Assembly: GCA_038373865.1 (NCBI GenBank) | Contig: JAXGGA010003889.1 | Coordinates: 31,887-95,886, forward strand | Direction of reading: 5' to 3' | Length of the DNA: 64,000 nt | Source: Uloborus plumipes | Lineage: Eukaryota > Arthropoda > Arachnida > Araneae > Uloboridae | In this document: positions 35,762-47,750 of the stretch, piece after piece | How positions within the stretch are numbered: the stretch's first letter is position 1 | Layout of the letters: each line of letters starts with the position of its first letter | Position numbers and translations under genes: made by a program | The notes under the pieces: model-generated | What the model was told of the DNA's origin: nothing | The model's input: the letters and a program-made list of their open reading frames with translations, nothing else | Database searches by the model: none

Positions 35762-37808
35762 TTGCCCTATTTTAATGATCTTTAAAATGTCTTGGACTCC
35801 TTCTATTTTTTCGCTAATACTACACTATTTTTAGTTTACATTAATTGTTTTATACTAATTGTATACACGACTGACGAAGCAAAAGCTTTTATCTTTTATA
35901 CGTTTATTTATTATTTTTTGACATCTAGAAATTTAATAAAAGTATACATAAATTGTTAAATAGTTTGCGTTCACAATACCTTTTTAGAAATATTTCATGA
36001 TTTCATTAGCTATATTTATAACAATTTGATGTTTAAGTGCGTAGAAATTGTTTATCCTAACATTTTCCTTTTGCATTTTTATATTCATAAACTCAATTTT
36101 ATTCCATCCTGACCCCTTGTTTTTGAAAGATGTCGGTCATTTAGTTTCATATTTATATATTTTTTTAATTGTTGTCAAAGTTTCAATGAAATGCCCACAT
36201 ATAGAATCGCTTTTGAAGTGTGCTCAAATTTAAGTTAATTTTTTTCTTGTAAGCTGCATTGTTCTTTCTAACTACTTCTAAGTTCAAGTTGAAAAGTTTG
36301 GTTTTTGATAGCTGCCAAACTTCGAACATAACTTCTTAGATCTATTTAACCGCTTTCATTGTTGCAGAGTTTATTACAGTTACAGACTACTACCAGAAAA
36401 GTGAAAAAGATAAAACTTAAATGGGAGAGTAATGACTAGTAGATAACCGGGGTAAATGGGAAAACTGTATTTAACCCCAAAAAAAAGGTTAAAAGAAATA
36501 TCCGTTCTTTTCAAAGAATTTAACAGCTTTAAACTCTATTCCAAACTGCATGATATACTGGAAAGGCTAGAAACAATTTTTGCGCATTTTTTATCGTCAT
36601 AATTTTAGTTCTCCCATTTCTCCCAGTTTTCTCATACGTTTAAAAATGAATTACCTAATTGAAAAAAAAATAATAGGCAGCATTAAAGACATATTTTATG
36701 TTTTATAAATAATCTGTTTTTCTGTTGACGGGTGCAGCATTAATTATGACCTTTTACTTACTTAAAAAAAACATATGAACATTAACATCAATCAAAGTCT
36801 TACCTTTTCATACATTATTACGTCATTAAATGAGCAATAATTTTCCATTAAGTACCTTTATACAAAAGAGGTAAATAAAGTAATATTTTTAAAAATATTT
36901 TTGTTAGTTACTTTTTATTTTTTAAGATTTCCATTTCAAATGAGCACTTTGGCGTTTCCTCTTTTCCTGTTAAAAAATAAGTTACGTAGAAAATAATTTT
37001 CTCTTTTTACGAGATTTTTTTTCTCTCTCCAACGCGTTCTTGAACCATTAAGCATAAAATCTGCTTATGATAATGAAAGAATGCATGATAATAAAAAAAA
37101 GGGCTGCGCTGGTAAAGCTTAATAAATAATATCTGATTGTTCTTTCCTGTGTTGAGTAGGTGTGAAATGAATTTTTTCGAGAGGATTATTCAAGACAATG
37201 GATTATTTTTAAATTAACTTTCCATAATTTATGGTCCGAAACTTTCTAATGTAAAAACTTCCGTCTTTATTCTTTGATGGTATTTTTTCCAAAATATTGA
37301 TAATTTCGCTTCAATGGTGAAATATTATTTAATCTCAGTATAAGCATATAATTTACGCACCATTTATTAAGATATCCTTACAAGGAAGATTTATACATGA
37401 AATTTTAAGCTAAGGGAAAAAACAGGCCATAATTACAATGTTCTTCTCATCGTGTACTTTATTCATCTTTAATCAAAAGTGGTTTTTCTTAGAAAGAATA
37501 TCCTCTATGCTCGTTTAGATAGATTACGAAGAATATTAAATTTACCAGGAATTTGAAATCTTATCGTAAGGTCTTTCGGAACTCTAAGCAAACATAAAGA
37601 TAAATAGTAAATTACAAAGTTGATATGTTTTCCAGAATAGCAAATGAATTCTTTAAATGTGGGAAAAATTTTAAACGCATTGAATAATTATTTTTCTCTG
37701 AGAACTCCGTGCGATGAATTTTAATTCATACTACGTCACATTTAAGTTTTCATTTGTTCTTTGCTTAACGTTATATTTACACATAGAGTCAGAGTCGAAG
37801 TCCAAGGT
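35762..37808. other. AT-rich intergenic region, no gene seen
   Basis: No paired ends, coding motifs or RNA genes recognised. Confidence 0.6.
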
Positions 37809-38202
37809 TACATTGTAAAAAATGAATGTTTTCACAGTATAATACAGCTAACTTTATAGTATTAAAGTGTAAAAGTTGCCAGCAGTTTTATAGTAATAAA
37901 CTACAAAATTGCTACTTTTACAGTACTAAACTGTAAAATTGCTATATTTACAGTAATAAACTGAAACTGCTAATTTAACAGTTTATTACGTGCATTTTAC
38001 AGTTTTAAACAGGAACCTCTGCTGCCAGTATTATTCTGTTGTTTTTACAGTATAATACAGCTAAAGTTTACGGCAATAAACTGTATAATTTCTAACTTTA
38101 CAGTAAAAAACTGAAATTGCTAATTTTACAGTTTATTACTGTGGTTTTACAGTTATAAATTGGAACCTTGGCTGCCAGTGTTATACTGTAAAAACATCAG
38201 TT
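37809..38202 (-). mobile_element. ACTGTAAAAT-repeat MITE, copy 2
   Basis: Same architecture and orientation as copy 1 at 31777. It contains two closing modules (AGGAACCTCTGCTGCCAGTA at about 38012 and TGGAACCTTGGCTGCCAGTG at 38161), so it looks like a tandem of one and a half elements. The flanks carry AGAGTCGAAGTC-type words (about 37790 and 38278), suggesting insertion into another repeat. Confidence 0.75.
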
Positions 38203-38976
38203 CATATTTATTTCCGAGTTTGCACTTCTGCCATAGCTGCAGAATCCAAATCCTATTTAAGGAGTCGCATTCGGAGCCGAAGAGTCTAAGTCTATAAAGT
38301 TCTGAGAGGAGGAGTCGATTATATTTCTCCCTAGCCTCAAATTTATCTCTGATTTGAGTCAATGCTGTCTACGAAATATGGAGTTATCCATTTATTTTCA
38401 AAATTTTAAAACAAAAAATTGAATATTAGTCTACACAAATTTGTATTTATTTGTTTTTTGCTTTGTCGTTAATGTTAAGAAGAAATAATAACAATAATAA
38501 TAATAGTAATATTTTTTCAAAAAATAGCCATAAAACAGCTAAATAAAAAAGCATTGTCCGTACATATTGTTTATAAGGAGCATTTTCTAACAAAGTTGAT
38601 TTAGAGAAAATCGTCTTTGAGTTAAGGATTTATATTGCTCTTTGTTTTGGCCAAAAAGTGAAATATTGGACTGAGGTGTCATGATCGAGATATTTCAAAC
38701 ACAAAATAAAAATAAAATTAAATTGGACTGTTCACTCAAAAGTTATTGGGATCTGGCGGGTGGGAGGGGAGATACAGAGAGAGGGAAAGACTGACCGACG
38801 CACATTTTCTCCATTTAAAAAGCCTACTTAACAATTTTTAATTTTTCACTTCAAAGTATTTTACTGATTTTAGACTGTGCAATATTTTTACTATGTATTA
38901 AGCCTTTTCATGCAGTAATTAATCGTGCTATTTTACCGTTTAGGCACGTTTTACGTATTGTAGATAAGGCAAGAAA
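38203..38976. other. AT-rich intergenic region
   Basis: Apart from the GAGTCG-rich fragment at about 38225-38300 flanking copy 2 of the MITE, nothing is recognised. Confidence 0.5.
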
Positions 38977-38982
38977 TACGAG

Positions 38983-39015
<33 letters not shown>

Positions 39016-39699
39016 CAACCTCTGATAGGCTATAAAAGATAAACGGATTCAAACACAAAAAAAAAAAAAAATATTATCAAAAGTAAGGTACAATGCTCTA
39101 CAATTCTCTGCATAATCACCTTGACGATTGAAGCATTTGTGATATCTGTGAACAAGCTTTATAACATCCTCCTAGTAAAATATTGCCGCCAATTATTGGA
39201 AGCGAGTTGTCACGGTGTCTTTGTGTTCCATGCCCCTTTGGAAGCACGAATTCTTTCCAGACTCCAAGCAGGGGTCTCCAAGTCTCTGCTTCAATTCAGG
39301 AAACAGGTGAAAGTCACTTAGTGCTTGTTCGGAACTTCATGGTGGGTGTTAAAAAATGCCCCATTGAAGTTGCTGTAGAGTTACATGAGTGCTATGATGA
39401 CGGGTATTGCCATGCCCTCTGCTTGGGGCAGTCACCCTTGCTTGGGGTCTTGAAAGGCATCGTGCTTCCAAAGTGGTATGGAACCCAAAGACACCGTCAC
39501 AACTCACTTCCAATCATTGGCGGCAACATTTTACGAGGAGGCTATTAAAAAGCTTGTTCACAGATATAACGACTGCTTCAATAGTCAAGTTCATTATGTA
39601 GAGAATTGTAGAGCATTGTACCTTACTTTTGATATATTTTTTGTATTAGAATCCGTTTCATTTTTTATAGCCTATCGAAGGTTGAAAACAACCCTCGTA
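38977..39699. mobile_element. 723-bp palindromic mariner-like foldback element
   Basis: The left arm starts TACGAGAGGTTTTT and continues CAACCTCTGATAGGCTATAA. The right arm inverted reads TACGAGGGTTG and CAACCTTCGATAGGCTATAA. The arms stay paired through GTACAATGCTCTACAATTCT, TATTGCCGCCAAT-ATTGGAA and CTTTGGAAGCACGA, nearly to the centre near 39340. Each end starts with TA, consistent with a mariner-type target. A poly-T tract has expanded in the left arm (38986-39015). ORFs across the palindrome match no transposase I recognise. Confidence 0.82.
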
Positions 39700-40699
39700 T
39701 AAAAAGATGTATTTTTCTGGTATTAAACAAGTGTTATGGCAGAAAAATATCATTGGAGCAAGCACTTGCCATTAATTAAAGTTATTATTTGTTCTATTCC
39801 TGTTTTATCAATGAAGAGGCTTTTCAATAACATAGTAAGTTTGATTTTCATTAAAAATATCATACTTTGACTTTGAATTATCCAATACAAACAAGTCAGA
39901 GTTAAATCTGAATTTTGAACGATGTAAGCTTTTCACAACAAATTTGAATAAAACAGAAAACCGGTAAAAGAGAAACTAATTCCCATTGTAAATCAAAACC
40001 CAATTCTCTTGCAGTGAAATATATCGCTATTCACAAAGCAACCTGTTTAATGCATAAAGAATGTGGAATCGTCGAACGTAAACAAGGCGCTATGTCGGAT
40101 TTAAATGAAGACGGAACACCTAATTACTAGATGGTAAAATGGATCTGATGAGAATTGCTCGAATTACGCAAGTTTGGTAATGAGGAAGAAACATTTGAAA
40201 ATTAGATTACATAATTATTTGAAATGTAGCCCTACTGGAGACTGGCTGAGCAGGGTAGAAAACAAAGAGCACATCTGAAAAGGACTCTCGACTTTGAAGT
40301 GAGAAATGTCTGTATGCCTCGGTGGGAGTTATTGCAACTCAACGTTATCAATTATCGGGGATCACCTGCCTGTTGCAGAATTATTCCGCCCTTAATCAAT
40401 GCTTATGCTAAACAGCGGGGATATTTTGTGGAATTTCATAGTTATTTCTCATTCATCAAATAGCAGTTGCATATTACTTATTAACACTTTCTGTCCACTT
40501 GTCTGGTTTATAATAAAAAGCTTATAGAGTGTTAGGTGTTTGAGAAATATTGGGTTGTAATAAATCAAAAAGAGTAAATAAATGTGCGTTCAAAAATATT
40601 TTGTAAAGTACTTCATGGATAAAAACACTATAATTTGACCTACAATGTAAACAAATTAAACATACTCCTTCCGTAGTAGCGTTATCTTTCTCCATTATT
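39700..40699. other. Intergenic region, no gene seen
   Basis: AT-rich, slightly higher complexity at about 40230-40420, without a recognisable motif. Confidence 0.55.
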
Positions 40700-41095
40700 A
40701 CACGGCAAAAAAAAAAAAAAAAAAAAAACTGCTCTTTTTACAGTATAATACTGGCAGCAGAAGTTCCAATTTAAAACTGTAACATGCACAGTAATAAACT
40801 GCAAAAGTAGATATTTTTCAATGTTTATTATTGTAAAGCAGAAATTTTACACTTTATTACCACAATTTTACGTCATTATCAAAAAATTAGCTGTATACTG
40901 TAAAAGCAACAGTATAATAATGGCAGCAGAGGTTCTCATTTCAAACTGTAAAATGCTCAGTAATAGACTGCGAAATTAGCAATTGTACAGTTTATTTCTA
41001 TATAATGAGCCATTTTACAGTTTATTACTGCAAAGTTAGCATTTTTTAAAATTCGCTGTATTATGTCGTAAAAACAACGTATATTTTTAGTGTAA
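40700..41095 (+). mobile_element. ACTGTAAAAT-repeat MITE, copy 3 (inverted)
   Basis: Begins with TTACACGGC then a 22-A tract. It continues TTTTTACAGTATAATACTGG and CAGCAGAAGTTCC, the complement of the closing module of copies 1 and 2, with a second such module at about 40905-40940. It ends TTTTTAGTGTAA, which pairs with the TTACAC start. This copy shows the terminal repeat best. Confidence 0.75.
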
Positions 41096-41261
41096 CATTT
41101 ATTGCAAAATAGTAAAATCTTTTACTTGGCGATGCCGGAAAAATCCATTCTAACCCATCCTGTATTGATTTTACCTGGCAGCACATGTTTGCCATTTAGC
41201 CGTAGGTATGAACTATTTGGTTTTTTAATTAAAATTGTTTTAACTGATGTTTACTGGTTGA

Positions 41262-41345
41262 ACTCAGTGGCTCAGAAGTAGAAATTTTGCCTCTAAAACA
41301 ATAAGTAGCAGGTTCGATTTCTACCGATTCTTTCTGCTGTATATT
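41262..41345 (+). repeat. tRNA-like SINE head (relic)
   Basis: An A-box-like AGTGGCTCAGAAGTA (41266-41280) is followed 30 bp later by a B-box-like GGTTCGATTTC (41311-41321) and CTACCGA. These are the internal RNA polymerase III promoter boxes of tRNAs and tRNA-derived SINEs. The segment does not fold into a complete tRNA that I can verify, and no acceptor-stem pairing is evident, so a SINE or tRNA pseudogene is more likely than a working tRNA gene. Confidence 0.5.
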
Positions 41346-41710
41346 TTTCTTGTTATGTCTTATATTTTAATAAATAAGTCCAACCTCTTTCGAAGCAATG
41401 GTACCTATCTTTGCGTTGTATTTGTTGAACTATTCACACGACAACAAACAAGCAACTTGTTTTGCATTGCTTTACCAAATTTTAATGGAGTTAAAACTTA
41501 TTTTTGACAAGAAACGTTTCGTATAGAAGATTTTTATTAGAGGAAGACGCTGTAGCTTTCAATCTTAATTTATGTAAAATAGCGCATTGGTTTTTATTTT
41601 TAAGAGTCCAATTTTTCCGCAAAATATGTACTTTTATGATTGGAAAAAAAAAGGTTTCGCTTACAGCAAAACATTAATGATTACAAAACCCTTCTATTTC
41701 AGCATCTTCC

Positions 41711-42168
41711 CCATACCGTTGGGGAAGTTGACGTTAGTGCAATTTTCATAGGGGGAAGATGCCGTATAAGATTTTTTTTTCTTTTGCGCCCTTTACTGCA
41801 TACAATGTATTTCGTTGAACCCCATTTTTCGGACGGTTTGGTGTAGTTTTCTAAGTCTATGTTTCGAATAGGGACATTGTAATTTTTTTAGGTTTGTCGA
41901 AAAGCTACGGCATTGTCCACAAACGAAAATACGGCGTCTTAGCCAAAAACATTTAACACCAATTCGTGTAATCATCAGAGCGGTAAAAATGACAAAACAC
42001 TTTACAAATACCCTTAAACCTGCGGTAAATCAAAACCAATTGATCTATAATCTCCATGTGCATGATCCATCATTCTAATTGAGAGGCAATCTGTTTTTGT
42101 AAATGCTTGTAGATGAAACACATGATACGACATCTTCCTCAATACGACGTCATCCCCCAATCTACCCT
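41711..42168. mobile_element. Candidate ~450-bp MITE with diverged long ends
   Basis: The left part reads TTGGGGAAGTTGACGT then GGGGGAAGATGCCGTAT. The right part inverted reads TTGGGGGATGACGTCGTATT then GAGGAAGATGTCGTAT. The order and orientation of the two blocks match at both ends. A separate short hairpin (GCATCTTCCCC at 41702 with GGGGGAAGATGC at 41751) overlaps the left end. The flanking duplication is not clear. Confidence 0.45.
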
Positions 42169-44076
42169 AACTGAAATGAACAGGATTGAACTAAAAAAAG
42201 AAAAATAATAGCTGCTAAAGCTTATGTTAGGACCTATCACGTGACAATGATTACAGGAACGTACATGAGGAGATTTCTTCGTAATTTCAAAACTGAGTTC
42301 ATTAAGAATATTTCATGTAAGCCTACGCAAGTCATGCTTCAAATGCTAATATTTTTTTTCTTTTTAATGTCTAGCCGTGAGCTACTCCTTGCTGTTTATA
42401 TGGCAGACACTCCGAAAAAATTCTTACACTTTCTAAACCATTTTTTCTTGATAGGTATACAGCGGACTCTATTTACAAACCATTTTGACTTACGCGAAAT
42501 GGGTATAAATAGTTTTCTCTTCAAAAACGATAAGAATTGGTTACTAAATAATTGTTTCGTAAATGGACTTTCAGTCCTTTAGCATCACTGACAAATCAAC
42601 TTCCCAAACCGTATTAATCTAAACAGTTCTTTGTTAGTACACATAAATAACCATCCCATTTTAAATTTATTCTGAATGTGAAAGTTGATTTTACATAGTG
42701 TCATCTAGGTACGACTGCTATATTTTAAGTTTGGGAAGTGAAAGTTTGAAAGAAAAAGTTAAAACACTCATCATGCGGGTAATAAATAAATAAATAAATG
42801 ATAATAATAATAATAAAAATAAGAAAATTAAACTTTTAGATGCTTCTCACATAATTCTTGCTGATTCTCAAGTCAAATCATCCCTTTAATTCAATACGAC
42901 CGTTTTGCACCATCATGACCCCTTTTTTTGGAAATGGTTCCCCAAAGTTTTTAAAGTTTTTCTGTTTGATGCTTATCTGTACTAGTGTGTACCGCCTACT
43001 CGAGTACATTTTATTCTTATGTTAAGTACTGATAATATTTCTTTTAACTTTATTTATCTCCTCTTTCTTTGATAAGCAAAAATGCATTATCTAATTATTG
43101 TTATTTTCGCAAAAGAATACTGCAGGCTGACTCAAGGACAGTTTCTTTTTTAACTACAAATTGTTTATGTAAATAATAATAAAACAAATATTTAATATAA
43201 ATTGTTTTTGTTACATTCTTAAATACTGTGAAAATATTATGAAGATTAAAGAAAATAAAGTTTTTCATTTAATATTAAACGAAGCACTAAAAACGTAATA
43301 TGCATACATATCTATATACTATACGCATTTACATGTCACATTTAAATCAATGAATAATAGTTATTATATTATACGCATGAAATGATAATGTATACATGAT
43401 TTACAATTTGATTGCAAACGCTTGAAAAATATCAAAACCGCTTTGAAATAAATATAATTGCTTCATTTTCATAATATGACTTCACTTTAATTGTTTGAAA
43501 TAGAAACATCGTTCCTTAAATAAGCATTGTCTTCAACTTCCTGAAGCGTGCTGGGTTTTCAAGAAACTCTCGGATTCCAGCTTAATTCATTCCTAATCTT
43601 CATGAGACTCCTGAATCCCATTTGAAATTTAAATTAAATTTACTTTGGTCTTTCTGTACAGCTCAGAACTTTCGTTGCCTATAAATTGGTTTATTTAAAA
43701 GTCGTGAGATATACGTGCTTCTATCAAGAGTAAACAAATATGGGAAGATAGGATTGATTGAGTCAATGCAAACTAATTACAAAGGATAGTGGACTTATTT
43801 AGAGCGTGAGCAAAGTTGTTTCTGTTAGCCAAATAGAATTTATCTAATGTTGGAAAATAGAGAAATTACAATGCAAGTTCTCGAGTTAATACTTGAAAAA
43901 TGCATGATTTTTTTTAAATTTTATTTCTGACTTTTTATAAACTACGCCAGAAAGTTACATTTTAGATGCTATGTAATAGAAGGATTAAAAGAATGAATCA
44001 TGAAAAGAACAGATTACGTTTATAACGTCATAAGAAACACCCGAAATTGCTAGTATATGTGTAGGAGCTTTTTAAA
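42169..44076. other. AT-rich intergenic region, no gene seen
   Basis: An AATA-type simple repeat lies at about 42780-42818. The ORF at 42241-42582 has no recognisable domain. An isolated CAGCGGACTCTATTTACAAA-like stretch near 42460 faintly resembles pogo/Tigger ends but has no partner. Confidence 0.5.
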
Positions 44077-45586
44077 TACACTGCTTAAAACGATTAAAGG
44101 ATATTGAGATTTTGGGTTGATTTTGCACCTAAAGACCATTTTGGTTGATTGATACATTATCAAATGCGCGTAGCAAGTTATAAGAGATAAAAATTACATT
44201 AGTTTGGCAAAAAAATGCCTTTTATTCAGCTTTTGGGTATAAAAGGAAAAAAAAGGGAAACAACGCATTTTCTGAAAATGAGAAAAACAAATAAAAAAAA
44301 TTCCCTTTGAAGAAAACTACTTTTAGTAGAGGGTATGGTTTCCCCGGACAGCTAGTAGTGTCAAACACCTCTGAGGCATGGATTCAATGAGGGTATTACT
44401 GAGGGGCTGGGGTATTCTGCCCCGCTCCTCCTGAAGATCTCTTTCGAGTGATTGAAGAGTTTCTGAAGGTGATAGGCGTTCAGCCACTCGTCTTCTAAGG
44501 AAGTCTCAAACATGCTCTATTGGGTTCATATCCGGAGAACACGCTGGTCATTCCATACGAACGATTCCTTCTTCAAAAAGAAAATCATTCACCAACTTAG
44601 CACGATGTGGCCTGCAATTTTCGTTTATTAAAATGAAGTTATCTCCAGTTGCTGCAGCGTAAGGGACGACGATAGGTCTGAGGATCTCATCCCTATATCG
44701 ATGTCCAGTCAGAGTTCCATTTCGGAAGATATGGAGGTCGGTTCGACTATCAATGGAAATGCCGGCGTATACCATCACACCACCACCACCAAATCTGACA
44801 CTTTCTCGCACCAAATGCTGGATTATTTCTTGTGCAACGTTCCCTCCAGATAAAAACCCGCCTATTATCAGGATGAAGGGAAAAATGGGACTCATCAGAG
44901 AACAGGATATTACACCACTTATCTCTTCCCCAACTAACGTGGTCCGTTGCCCACTCTTTACGGACAAGACGGTGACTTGACTTAATCTGACCACACCCAT
45001 TGGTCGACGGGCATACATGCCAACTGCGTGAAGTCGATTTTGGACAATTTGTGTCGAAACACGGTTGCCAGTAGCCGAGCAAAGTTGTCGTTGCAGTTGA
45101 GTGGCACTCATATTTCAGTGCCTCCGAGCCGATAAAGCTAAACAGCTGTCTTCAATGGGCTTTGTAGCCAGTCTACGTCTCTAGAAAACGGCTCCAGATC
45201 CTGGAAACTACACTTTGAGAAACTCCAATGGTTTCCGCTAGCTCGACTTGTGTTTGGCCTCCCTCTAGTCTGCCAACAACTCTAGAAACTTCTAAATTGG
45301 TCAAATGTCTTCGTTGACACATGGTACACATTAGAACAATGCTCTTACAGAACGTCGATCATTCTTATCTTATAGTAAATAGAGAGTGAAATTTCATTCG
45401 CTGGCGCTAAAGAGTCGTATTCGACGTCAAACTCAAAATTTGCATTCTATGAAGTTTGGAAATAACAAAATTTACATTTGTAACTCTCTTCTTCCCTTTT
45501 ATGCAAAAAAAAAAAAATGTTGAAAAATGTTTAAACCCATTTTTATAGGAAACCTAAAATATCCTTTGATTGTTTTGAGCAGTGTA
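44077..45586 (-). mobile_element. Tc1-like transposon B, complete but decayed
   Basis: Terminal inverted repeats start TACACTGCTTAAAACGATTA at the left and TACACTGCTCAAAACAATCA at the right (read inverted), both continuing AAGGATATT. Each end begins with TA, the Tc1/mariner target. Length is 1,510 bp with one transposase gene on the minus strand. The terminal sequence differs from elements A and C, so it is a separate lineage. Confidence 0.92.
44323..45322 (-). pseudogene. Tc1-like transposase (element B), second catalytic Asp replaced by Glu
   Basis: An ATG at 45320-45322 opens MCQRRHLTNLEVSRVVGRLE then GGQTQVELAETIGVSQSVVS, the first HTH. A stop follows after RIWSRFLET. The second HTH segment reads MSATQLQRQLCSATGNRVST. 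The core has NILFSDESHFSLHPDNRRVF (first D) and FGGGGVMVYAGISID. Next is ILINENCRPHRA, where the family has a D before NC, so the second catalytic Asp is Glu. SPDMNPIEHV (E) follows, with 34 residues in between. It closes RCLTLLAVRGNHTLY before a stop at 44323. Damage: at least two frame changes between 44750 and 45080, and TGG-to-TGA stops at ME-stop-PACSP and HV-stop-D. Dead by several independent lesions. Confidence 0.9.
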
Positions 45587-46028
45587 TATACCTTTTTATA
45601 CATTTTTTCAATTGAAGCATGATTCAAATTTTTTTCATATTACTATTTCATCTGCAGGAATATAATGTAGTAAGTACTGTGATGTTAGTAATAGTTGAAG
45701 TGCTAATGAAAGCATAAGTACGCGTTTAGTAGAACATTGGGGGTAGTGTTATTAATAAAAAGTGAATGGATTATCATTTATACTTAATATTATTTTATAC
45801 TTTTACCTTTAGTTTTCTTGTTGAAATTTGTGTTGTTGCAAATGTCATAGTAAAATATTTTTTTTTTCTTTTGCAGGTAAGTCTTCTTTGCTGAAGATAT
45901 TTTAATTTTCTGTAAAAAAAAAAAAAAAAAAAAAAATGCAGCCAAAACATAGGTAGGAAGTGCATGACTGTTACTAATAATATGTTAAATCCTGCTCCGG
46001 CATGTTTTTGCATTACTAGTCCTCATAT

Positions 46029-46086
<58 letters not shown>

Positions 46087-47559
46087 TTGTGTCGGGAAGG
46101 GTTGAATAGAACATGTCTGCGTGTTATGCTCTTTTTCTTTTGGACAATTAAATTTAAAAAATATAGAAAATAATTCATGTGTATAGTTATACTACTAAAA
46201 CGCTTCCACTGTAAGCATTCAATTTAAACGAAAATTAATATCAAATTTAAAATTCGCTATCCGCCAAATGTAGAGATGAAGTACCGAATAATGATTTAAA
46301 TGGAGGAAAGCCTTTGAAAATAAGTGATTTAGATTTCAATTACAGGTATTAATTTCACAGAAATTAAATTAATTTCTCCCAAACTAATTGATATTTCGAA
46401 AAATCCTCTCTTAATGGATACTTTCGTAATCATGTAGACATGCCTGTCAAATTTTAAATCTAACGCTTCAGCGGTATTGGCTGTGATCTCAGGACATTGA
46501 TTTAAATATATGTAGATAAAAATTTCTAAATTACCATAGAAATGAATTTCATTATGTAATCCAGAGAAGCCTTACATTCAAAATTGTCATTATTACGCTT
46601 ACTGTGATCACGTCGGAGTGGTTGGTGTTAGGTTTTTTCGTTACGAAGTTTCTTGATTCAGTCGCGTCAAAGCCCGCGATTAAAGCTTTGAAATACCTTA
46701 AAAAATGTTGCGTATTATTTTTTTTTCACGAAAATTCAAGTTTTAAAAATTATTTCCTTTGATGCTGAAAATAAAATCTTTAATTTTTGCTGCTAAAATT
46801 TTTGTAAGGTGGTATTGTACTAAAATAATGGCGTGGTAAAAAAACGACAGTTTAAATTTAAAAAAGAAAAAAAAATACACATTTAAAACCAATAAGTAGC
46901 AATTGTATACAATACGTGCACATACAAAAGATTGTTGACGCTTTAAAGATTTATTCATTTAGATTTAAAAGGAGTAATATATGTAAACCTGAACATAAAA
47001 AGTACTTTGTTGAAGTATTACAGGTTTAGCTCATTTTCTGTTGCATAAAACACATATTTGACGATGATTTTTTAAAAGTATTTCTACATTTCTAATTCAT
47101 TTCTTTTCTCGTACATTTTCAACAATATTTTCTGCACAACTGTTCTATTGAGTGCCCAGCTGGAATATTGAAACATTATTATTTTTTTTTCATTCATCAT
47201 TTAGTCATAACTTTTAGTCTTATCTAAGACAGATCTTCAACAAAGAAAATAAATATTTCTATTTTTAGATTGCTAATGAGCTTCGAAGTTTTTATTAAAG
47301 AGAAAAAAAGAGTAAATTTCAGAGGTTTTTTTTTTTTTTGATAAAGCTGAAAGAAAATTCGTGCGTAAAAAGAGGTAACATATCACTTTAATTACAAACT
47401 AAAATATCCAAGTACAATATTCATCTTACGCAAGTCAGATTGAAACTGACCTTAGTAAAACGATTAAGTTTGTTACTTACGTCAGTATTTACTTATCTAT
47501 GCATGCTATCATTCAACAAATGAACCGCCAATGGATTGCTTCTATTTGGCAAATGATTC
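45587..47559. other. AT-rich intergenic region with microsatellites
   Basis: A poly-A tract at about 45915-45937 and a TA microsatellite at 46032-46080 are the only defined features. No gene recognised. Confidence 0.6.
46032..46080. repeat. TA dinucleotide microsatellite
   Basis: About 24 uninterrupted TA units followed by GTGTGTTTGTG. Confidence 0.95.
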
Positions 47560-47750
47560 GATCTGCAGACCATTTGGAACTCCATCAGACACGTAAACTG
47601 CTAATCGAAGCCTTCTTTAACTAACAAGGAGACTTCCTTCAGCGGTTCTGTTGTCTGACAAAGATTTCAAACGGCTAGTGAATAATGTATTAAAGAAGGC
47701 TTCGATTGGTGGTTAGGGGGTCTGACTGAGTTTCTAATCGGATGGTAGAT
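47560..47750. mobile_element. ~190-bp inverted-repeat element (hairpin MITE)
   Basis: AATCGAAGCCTTCTTTAA at 47603-47620 and its exact complement at about 47690-47707 form an 18-bp perfect stem. Outside it the arms keep pairing imperfectly: inverted left arm GATTAGCAGTTTACGTGTCT versus right arm GATTGGTGGTTAGGGGGTCT, then GA-GAGTT-C-AA. Total arms are about 55-60 bp around a loop of about 70 bp. No target duplication could be defined. Confidence 0.7.

Noticed and set aside
41262..41345. Functional tRNA gene
   Set aside because: A and B boxes are present but acceptor-stem pairing and a clean anticodon arm could not be shown; a SINE or tRNA relic fits better.
42241..42582. 113-codon plus-strand ORF
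   Set aside because: AT-driven composition and no recognisable domain; part overlaps sequence that may be a pogo-like relic.
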